A DNA stretch of 37,109 nt from positions 1 through 37,109 of the IMG/VR virus record IMGVR_UViG_3300033145_001733; one strand, given 5' to 3'. Positions 32,309 through 37,109 of this stretch are shown piece by piece (position 1 is the first letter of the stretch; every line of letters starts with the position of its first letter). A program made the translations under genes and the position numbers. The notes beneath the pieces are model-generated. The model searched no databases. It was not told the DNA's origin and was given only the letters and a program-made list of their open reading frames with translations. The stretch comes from a virus.

Positions 32309-32602
32309 ATGGCAAAGGACAAGAACAAGATGAAGCTGGGGTGGCGGCTGGTCAACATGGCCGGCACCGTGACGTATGATATCCCTCGAAGAGCAGAGGT
32401 CATCGGCCTCGAGGTATATGCCACGACGGTGATGCGGCTGCTGCTGCGTGAGCCATATTACGAGCAAGAGGATGAGGGTATCAGGACCGTGACCCTCCGA
32501 ATGGTCAAGCTAGGCAGTGAGCTGGACTTCCAGATTAAGCGGTACTTTGGCTGCTACTACCTGGATGGTAATGAGCGTCACATATTCGAGGAGGAGATCT
32601 AG
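32309..32602 (+). CDS. Small protein of unknown function
   Basis: A 97-residue protein that is basic at the N-terminus and beta-rich in the middle (TVTYDIPRRAEVIGLEVYATTVMRLLL), ending acidic (HIFEEEI). ATG 32309 follows GAGGAGG. No motif is recognised. Its stop is directly followed by the next ATG. Confidence 0.65.
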   Translation: MAKDKNKMKLGWRLVNMAGTVTYDIPRRAEVIGLEVYATTVMRLLLREPYYEQEDEGIRTVTLRMVKLGSELDFQIKRYFGCYYLDGNERHIFEEEI

Positions 32603-32707
32603 ATGCAGCAGATGAGAAACAGGAACGCAAGGCGCCGGCACTCGAAGAAGCACCCCAACCGCAACCCGAAGCGGCTGGCTAGAAGGCAGAGGAGGGGAGG
32701 CAAGTGA
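32603..32707 (+). CDS. Tiny arginine-rich protein
   Basis: A 34-residue, highly basic protein beginning with MQQMRNRNARRRHSKKHPN, with few acidic residues. It starts immediately after the upstream stop, with GAGGAG in front, and overlaps the next GTG by four bases. It is likely to bind nucleic acid if expressed. Confidence 0.45.
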   Translation: MQQMRNRNARRRHSKKHPNRNPKRLARRQRRGGK

Positions 32708-33492
32708 ACGAGAGGGAGCCCGAGAGATACCCGAAGCGAGTTATTAGGGTGTGGAGAGTCCGAGAGGGTGAGATACCCATGGGCCAGATAACCAGCATAG
32801 ACATTCCCCACCTCACTGAGCAAGAGAGGATAGCGAGATATGGTGATGGACGGCTGGAGATAGCCATGTCTGTGAGAGAAGCCGATGGAATGAATAATAT
32901 CCATGTGGTGACCATTGGACCCACTGAGACTGTGGATGCGGGATACCTCCCTGGTCAGGCGAAGGAGAAGAACCTCGTTGACATTGCTAAGGCTGCTGCG
33001 GATGAAGTGCTAGGTCCAGAGCATGACTGTCTCCGCGGAGTAACCGACGAGCAGCTGGCGAAGGAGTTCCAGGAGTCTGTCAATGATGTGAGCAAGATGG
33101 ACCTGAGTCAGCCCCCGCCAGAATTGAAGCCGCCCTTCCCCGAGAGGAGATATCCCGGCGACGTGCCTCCGGCACCTCTGCCACCGCCGCCTGTGGTGAT
33201 ATGCCCGGAGTGCAAGGGCAAGAAGGTGGTCCCATTGATGGCCGGCGCAGTCCAACTCGGTAGGGTGGGGTGTCATGTTTGCTATGGAGAGGGCGCAGTG
33301 CCGCGGCCGCAGTCGAAGCATCTATACCAGTGTGTAAAATGTCCGCAGAGGTGCAGGGAGTGGTTGACAGAGGAGGACGCCAAGAGAGCCGGATGCACAG
33401 GGAACATCCCGAAGTTCGAGAAGGTTCAGGATCGAGAGCAGGGCGGAGCTCGGCACCACAAACGGCGCGGCAGCGATGACGAGGTGCTGTAG
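32704..33492 (+). CDS. Multi-zinc-knuckle protein
   Basis: A 262-residue protein starting at GTG 32704 in a GTGA overlap, with GGAGG upstream. The first ~110 residues are alpha/beta. A proline-rich linker (about 140-165, PPAPLPPPP) leads to a Cys-rich C-terminus: CPECKGKK, CHVCYGEG, CVKCPQRC. This could be a DNA-binding or assembly protein. No family is recognised. Confidence 0.65.
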   Translation: MNEREPERYPKRVIRVWRVREGEIPMGQITSIDIPHLTEQERIARYGDGRLEIAMSVREADGMNNIHVVTIGPTETVDAGYLPGQAKEKNLVDIAKAAADEVLGPEHDCLRGVTDEQLAKEFQESVNDVSKMDLSQPPPELKPPFPERRYPGDVPPAPLPPPPVVICPECKGKKVVPLMAGAVQLGRVGCHVCYGEGAVPRPQSKHLYQCVKCPQRCREWLTEEDAKRAGCTGNIPKFEKVQDREQGGARHHKRRGSDDEVL

Positions 33493-33807
33493 ATGGTTAT
33501 GAACAACTATGATCATTCAGTGATGAAGGTGATAATCGACGGTGAGGAGAAGCCTGAGATAATCGCAAGCATCCTGGTGGAGACCATGGCGAAGGCCGGC
33601 ACCACCATAGACGGGCTTTCCAAAGCAATGAATATGGTAACCGAGGGCGTCATGGACGTGGGCATATCCCACCCCGAGCTCGAGCGAATCATCAGAGGGC
33701 TATCAACCAGGCGGCAGCGTCGGGAGCGGCGGAGACAGGCCAACTCCGAGCGGATGCAGGCGTTCTATGCTCCCCTGGTGGAGAACATGAGGAGGAGAAC
33801 AACATGA
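33493..33807 (+). CDS. Small basic protein of unknown function
   Basis: A 104-residue protein with a helical middle and a strongly basic region (STRRQRRERRRQANSERMQ) near residue 73. It starts directly after the previous stop and its own stop overlaps the next ATG in ATGA. A nucleic-acid-binding role is possible. Confidence 0.65.
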   Translation: MVMNNYDHSVMKVIIDGEEKPEIIASILVETMAKAGTTIDGLSKAMNMVTEGVMDVGISHPELERIIRGLSTRRQRRERRRQANSERMQAFYAPLVENMRRRTT

Positions 33808-33971
33808 CCAAGGACGACGAGAAGGACAACCGCGTGACCATCAAGGCAGAGACCTCGAAGATGGATATCTCGAATGCCATGGTGGTGGAGAAGAGGGCGG
33901 TGGAGATCACTGCAGAGGGAGACGTGAAGACTCTGATCAAGCATGCGAAGGACGCCATCAAGGACCTGTAA
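33804..33971 (+). CDS. Small charged protein
   Basis: A 55-residue Lys/Glu/Asp-rich protein ending with DVKTLIKHAKDAIKDL. It is coupled by ATGA to the gene before it. It is the last gene before the large intergenic RNA region. Function unknown. Confidence 0.5.
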   Translation: MTKDDEKDNRVTIKAETSKMDISNAMVVEKRAVEITAEGDVKTLIKHAKDAIKDL

Positions 33972-33983
33972 CAAATCCCCAAA

Positions 33984-34016
33984 GATTTATAACTCTATCA
34001 ATATATATATGCTCGG
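33984..34016 (+). promoter_or_regulatory. Promoter for structured RNA and packaging operon
   Basis: GATTTATAAC (33984-33993) and the run ATATATATAT (34001-34010) are TATA-like elements. The second is followed directly by GCTCGG; together ATATGCTCGG (34007-34016) is identical to 18931-18940 in the early promoter. Transcription is expected to start near 34030, upstream of the structured RNA and the genes leading to terL. Confidence 0.6.
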
Positions 34017-34040
34017 TGATTGGATATGTAATATACATAA

Positions 34041-34225
34041 CGGTCGCCTCAACTAGCGCACCAATGGACACACCACTCAAAAATGTGTCCGGGACCGTAG
34101 CATGCTGCGGTCCTTAACGCTTCTTGATATCATGGGTGACACCTCGGGCACCTGACCGTGTCCAGGGGGAGCACGATGTTGACCCTGCCTGCGTTGGCAA
34201 GAAACCAGTGCTCCCCTGAATACAT
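34041..34225 (+). ncRNA. Strongly structured intergenic RNA
   Basis: About 185 bases with no credible coding frame and several good helices. GGACACA/TGTGTCC (34066-34072, 34084-34090) forms one hairpin. GGACCGTAG/CTGCGGTCC (34092-34100, 34105-34113, one G-T pair) forms a second. AGCG/CGCT (34055-34058, 34118-34121) can enclose both. GACAC/GTGTC (34138-34142, 34158-34162) is a third. CAGGGGGAGCAC/GTGCTCCCCTG (34163-34174, 34208-34218, one bulged G) forms a long arm holding TGCC/GGCA (34186-34199). It may be a free small RNA or the leader of the next operon. No known family recognised. Confidence 0.65.
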
Positions 34226-34249
34226 TTACATAAGAGCCAGGTGAAAAAA

Positions 34250-34378
34250 ATGACAGGACTATATACGTTTGTGAACATGATGACCGCGGAGCAGGCTTGC
34301 CAACTGGGGAGGATGGCAGCAATCAGTGACCTTATTGCAGTGGGCAAGGGTCACCTACTGAACGGGAGGCTAGCATAA
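34250..34378 (+). CDS. Tiny protein after structured RNA
   Basis: A 42-residue, mostly helical protein (MTAEQACQLGRMAAISDLIA). ATG 34250 follows AGGTG at 34239-34243 and an A-run. Its stop overlaps the next ATG by one base (TAATG). It could be a leader peptide that couples the RNA structure to translation of the downstream operon. Confidence 0.55.
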   Translation: MTGLYTFVNMMTAEQACQLGRMAAISDLIAVGKGHLLNGRLA

Positions 34379-34797
34379 TGGAAGACGACCAGGACAGACA
34401 GCAGAAGCATGACGACCACGATCGCAAGGAGAGGGAGAAGAGGGCAGACCCCGGACCTTCAGATTCAAAGCGTGAGCAGCCAGAAGCGGAGCCTGTGAAG
34501 AGGAAGTCCTACAGGTGCAGCATCTGTAAGCAGCCGGGACACAGGGCGCCGGACTGCAAGGAGGCCACTGCAGAGGGCGAAGCAGCTGGGGCAAGGGCGG
34601 ACGTGATCCTAGCGATGAAGGAGTACTATGGGAACGACTGGAAGATGCTGGCCGAGCTGCTGAACCAGATGTACGTCATCGAGGGGAAGACTAAAATCAA
34701 GGTGCAGGGCCTGGTCGATATCATGTACAGGGCGCTCGAGGCGCAGGCAAACGTCAGCGTGGACATCGTGATAAGCACTCCCCTGGGTGAGTACTGA
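34378..34797 (+). CDS. CCHC zinc-knuckle protein
   Basis: A 139-residue protein. The first ~45 residues are charged and disordered. Residues 47-60 (C47, C50, H55, C60) form a perfect CX2CX4HX4C knuckle, CSICKQPGHRAPDC, the retroviral nucleocapsid type that binds single-stranded RNA or DNA. A helical/strand domain (about 75-139) follows. This motif is frequent in eukaryotic RNA-binding and retroelement proteins and is unexpected in an archaeal tailed virus. It lies downstream of the structured RNA, a plausible partner. Confidence 0.72.
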   Translation: MEDDQDRQQKHDDHDRKEREKRADPGPSDSKREQPEAEPVKRKSYRCSICKQPGHRAPDCKEATAEGEAAGARADVILAMKEYYGNDWKMLAELLNQMYVIEGKTKIKVQGLVDIMYRALEAQANVSVDIVISTPLGEY

Positions 34798-35051
34798 TGC
34801 GGCTAGAGAACCAGCCAGTGATAATCTACACCCCTAGTGATGCAGACCTCGAGGAGGCCATGAAGATGCTGAAGGAGCAGTCGAGGGATGCGCACCTGAT
34901 CATACTCCCCAAATCATGCCAGCTGCAATCTATCGGCGTGATATCTGGCAGCTCGAAGAAGAAGATAAGGGTCACGACATCCAGGGCCAGGAAGCCGCGG
35001 CAGCCACGCGGCGAGTTCATATTCCTACCTTGCACCTGGAGGACTGCATGA
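34797..35051 (+). CDS. Small protein of unknown function
   Basis: An 84-residue protein. An alpha/beta start (PVIIYTPSDADLEEAMKMLKEQ, then HLIILPKSC) gives way to a basic C-terminal part (SKKKIRVTTSRARKPRQPRG). It overlaps the upstream stop by one base and the next ATG by four. No family is recognised. Confidence 0.6.
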   Translation: MRLENQPVIIYTPSDADLEEAMKMLKEQSRDAHLIILPKSCQLQSIGVISGSSKKKIRVTTSRARKPRQPRGEFIFLPCTWRTA

Positions 35052-35278
35052 TCCTCCTCCGGAGTCAGGATGGGGAGGATGAACTGCGGGTTACAGTTAT
35101 AGTCAAGAAGACAGATGTTGCCCAGGCACTGATGACTCCGTATGAGATGGAGTACGTGACACAATCCCTCGAGGACGGGTCCACAGACACCGACCTCCTG
35201 GGTGCCCTGTCCACGTTATCGAAGGGCCTGGAAGAGTCAGAGCGAGCATTAAGGAGAGAAGCACATGAAGACAATTGA
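35048..35278 (+). CDS. Small acidic protein
   Basis: A 76-residue protein from ATG 35048 in an ATGA overlap. An upstream in-frame ATG at 34916 lies deep in the neighbouring gene and is less likely. A beta-strand start (ELRVTVIVKK) is followed by helices. Function unknown. It overlaps the next gene by 14 bases. Confidence 0.6.
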   Translation: MILLRSQDGEDELRVTVIVKKTDVAQALMTPYEMEYVTQSLEDGSTDTDLLGALSTLSKGLEESERALRREAHEDN

Positions 35279-35717
35279 GATAAGCAACGGCCGCAAGGTC
35301 GTGTATGATGAGCATGGTGACACGGTGATCATTCCCCAGGGGGACTATACTGGGGATGATATCACTGCAATCATCAAGGCTGTGGGTCACATGCCGAATA
35401 TAGTGGCCGGAGCGGATGCGGAGTACCTCCATGAGGTGAGCAAGATAGCCAAGGACATCGAGCCAGATGTGATGTCCCTGGAGGACTTCAAGAAGGAGTA
35501 TGAGGAGAAGATGGGGAAGCCCTTCGAGTCCGACAGGATTCCAGACGATGCGATGGCAGCGGTGGTATGGCACGAGGGTGAGCCGTACTGCAGTCTCTTC
35601 ATCAAGACCATAGACGTCGACGAGATGGAGCTGCGTGAGTTTGCGAACAAGCGCATGGTGAGGGATCGGGTGGCTGCCGAGATATATAAGCGGAGGAGTG
35701 AGCATGGCAAAAACTAA
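35265..35717 (+). CDS. Acidic alpha/beta protein of unknown function
   Basis: A 150-residue protein. A beta-hairpin-like N-terminus (MKTIEISNGRKVVYDEHGD) is followed by helices and a late strand (AAVVWHEGEPYCSLFIKTIDV). No catalytic motif is recognised. It overlaps neighbours by 14 bases on both sides in the operon leading to terL. Confidence 0.65.
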   Translation: MKTIEISNGRKVVYDEHGDTVIIPQGDYTGDDITAIIKAVGHMPNIVAGADAEYLHEVSKIAKDIEPDVMSLEDFKKEYEEKMGKPFESDRIPDDAMAAVVWHEGEPYCSLFIKTIDVDEMELREFANKRMVRDRVAAEIYKRRSEHGKN

Positions 35718-36006
35718 ACCACCGAAGGAAACTAAGCCGGCAAAGGTTGAGATATTGGCCATGGGACACTCGCCGAGGGACACCGAGATTCTGATCAACG
35801 GCGCAGACATCAGCACAAGCGTGGCCGGTGCAACGCTGAAGATAGGCACTGAGGCCCTGCACCGCCTGGACCTGGACCTGATATATATCAGGGGGAAGTT
35901 CACAGCACTGGCGGAGATAGTGCCGCACATCAAACTCCCTGAGGGGCTGGACCAGCTGAAGGCATTGAAGAAGGAGATAGATAAGGCCATCAAAGCACTG
36001 AGCTGA
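35704..36006 (+). CDS. Small protein upstream of terminase
   Basis: A 100-residue protein from ATG 35704; the in-frame GTG at 35698 is too close to the GGAGGAG at 35692-35698. It has a beta-rich middle (EILINGADISTSVAGATLKIG) and a helical C-terminus. It lies immediately before terL and its stop is six bases before the proposed TTG start. Small terminase subunits are often in this place, but there is no HTH. Confidence 0.65.
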   Translation: MAKTKPPKETKPAKVEILAMGHSPRDTEILINGADISTSVAGATLKIGTEALHRLDLDLIYIRGKFTALAEIVPHIKLPEGLDQLKALKKEIDKAIKALS

Positions 36007-36011
36007 TTCCG

Positions 36012-37109
36012 TTGCTTGTCACTGACATCTGGGCTGACGAGAGGCGATGCCGTGAGGACATCGTCCACAACATCCTCACCACATTCGGTGTCAAGGAACT
36101 GACGCCGATGCAGACCCGGATACTCAAGGCGATACGGCCAGCGGAGAATGATGGTACCAATCGGGTGGCAGTGGCGTCAAACCATGGGTTCGGCAAGACA
36201 TTTCTCTCAGCCATGGCAACCCTTGATTTTATGAGCGTGTATGGTCACGATGAGGCAGTGGTGATCACGACGGCGCCGGTGGGGAGGCAATTCAAGAAGC
36301 AGCTCTGGCCAGAGGTCAAGAAGTGGGGCAGGCCTGTGGCGGAGCGGTTCGGCTGGAGGTTCATGCCGGACGCTCCGGAGATGAAGACACAGATGGACAC
36401 TTCGTTTGCGATCGGAATCCCCAGCAAGCACCCTCATGAGTTCGAGGGGTACCATGCAGAGCACCTGATGGTGATAGTGGACGAGGCCAAGGGAGTAGAC
36501 GACGACATCTTCATCAGTGTCGACGCGCTGCAGCCCGACGTAATCCTCTACACCTCTGTCCCTGCAGGGAGGAACGGCGCGTTCTATGAGGCATTCAATA
36601 AGGAGAATTGGGTGACGTTCAGGGTGGACGGCGAGCGATTCAACGAGACCAATGGGGAGCGCGTGAAGATGTCCTGGATAGACTACATGCGGGACGAGTA
36701 TGGCCCAGAGAGTTCAGTGTACCAAAGGAAGGTGCAGGCCAGGTTCTCGAAGGTCACGGAGTCCAGTTACTTCAATGAGATAGGAATCGACCAGGCAGTA
36801 GCGCGGCACCTATCGAGCCAGGGGCGGCCCCGCATGCTGGTGGTGGACTGGGCGAAGGACGTCGACTTCAATGCCCGGGTGACATTCCACGGTCACCGCG
36901 TCATGGACATCATCACCGAGCAGCACAGGGACTACATGCAGATCATCGGCGACATCAAGAGGAAGCACGACAAGCACCCCTATGACATCATCATCGCTGA
37001 CCTGGGCGCAGGCGCTGGGCAGATAGACAGGATGCGGGAGCTTGGGCTGCCGGTGTATGGCTTCAGGATGACAGGCGGGATGAGCGCGTCCTACTCCGAG
37101 AAGGAGCGG
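36012..37109 (+). CDS. terL: Terminase large subunit, N-terminal part
   Basis: The ATPase and first part of the nuclease domain of a ~449-residue protein that continues at base 1. The adenine/Walker A region is SNHGFGKT (56-63); Walker B is MVIVDEA (Asp157, Glu158). Nuclease acidic residues are Asp279 in VVDWAKD and Asp330 in IIADLGAG. The start is uncertain: the frame opens at 35985, no ATG occurs before 36108, and TTG 36012 is the best candidate (CTG 36003 is possible). Residue numbers count from TTG 36012. It is the motor that packages viral DNA. Confidence 0.93.
   Translation, partial: MLVTDIWADERRCREDIVHNILTTFGVKELTPMQTRILKAIRPAENDGTNRVAVASNHGFGKTFLSAMATLDFMSVYGHDEAVVITTAPVGRQFKKQLWPEVKKWGRPVAERFGWRFMPDAPEMKTQMDTSFAIGIPSKHPHEFEGYHAEHLMVIVDEAKGVDDDIFISVDALQPDVILYTSVPAGRNGAFYEAFNKENWVTFRVDGERFNETNGERVKMSWIDYMRDEYGPESSVYQRKVQARFSKVTESSYFNEIGIDQAVARHLSSQGRPRMLVVDWAKDVDFNARVTFHGHRVMDIITEQHRDYMQIIGDIKRKHDKHPYDIIIADLGAGAGQIDRMRELGLPVYGFRMTGGMSASYSEKER
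37051..37109. repeat. Terminal direct repeat, copy 2 (circular junction)
   Basis: This is identical to bases 1-59. It lies inside the terminase gene and marks the point where the linear representation closes into a circle. Confidence 0.95.

Noticed and set aside
34077-34347. Overlapping antisense frames of 81 and 77 codons over the structured RNA
   Set aside because: The helices explain the sequence better, the frames read through + strand start signals, and no other antisense gene exists in the genome.
35103-36068. Antisense frame of 321 codons
   Set aside because: It overlaps three coupled + strand genes leading to terL and shows no domain signature.
1-37109. Integrase, transposase or insertion sequence
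   Set aside because: No recombinase motif, terminal inverted repeat or target duplication was seen in any frame.

Overview
The window is a complete circular virus genome of about 37,050 bp. Its first 59 bases recur as its last 59 bases, and the terminase large-subunit gene runs through that junction. It encodes a non-enveloped, long non-contractile-tailed (siphovirus-like) particle. Nearly every gene is on the + strand and most neighbours touch or overlap. The host is almost certainly an archaeon: the virus carries a PCNA sliding clamp, TATA-box promoters precede the main operons, the portal gene looks leaderless, the CAT-anticodon tRNA resembles archaeal initiator tRNAs, and AGG (Arg) and ATA (Ile) codons are frequent. 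Two radical-SAM enzymes and an Fe-S type PAPS-reductase domain suggest an anaerobe, but no lineage can be named from this sequence. I see no integrase, DNA polymerase, helicase or CRISPR array.

Layout. (1) 36012 to 1147 across the junction: terminase and small genes, then a CAT tRNA (1255-1327). (2) 1442-7979, head: portal fused to a MuF domain, protease-scaffold with a nested scaffold start, decoration-like protein, encapsulin-like HK97-fold capsid protein, a zinc/HhH protein and a connector. (3) 8033-18913, neck and tail: gp10-like protein, two small membrane proteins, a lectin-like protein, an Ig-like/tail-terminator protein, tail tube, a tail chaperone pair probably joined by +1 frameshifting, tape measure, and one large fused hub/receptor-binding protein. 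(4) 18927-19843: early promoter and a string of tiny zinc-ribbon genes. (5) 19967-23158: a structured leader RNA, a Gam/Gp157-like coiled-coil protein, a zinc protein, PCNA and a winged-helix protein, probably the replication module. (6) 23341-29794: nine genes joined by eight successive 4-base ATGA overlaps. (7) 29808-31479: own promoter with a palindrome, driving a ParB-methyltransferase-ASCH fusion. (8) 31476-36006: small accessory genes, with a second strongly structured RNA at 34041-34225 before a retroviral-type zinc-knuckle protein.

The most interesting part is the coupled block at 23341-29794. It holds a spore-photoproduct-lyase-like radical-SAM protein, a SWIM-type zinc protein, a DUF4326 protein, two zinc-ribbon proteins, a DNA cytosine-C5 methyltransferase fused to a PAPS-reductase/PP-loop domain, a second radical-SAM protein and a beta-class DNA methyltransferase. 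The ParB-methyltransferase-ASCH protein follows. Together they read as a candidate DNA hypermodification system, possibly adding sulfur to methylated cytosine. The domain assignments are well supported by motifs; the chemistry is my inference.
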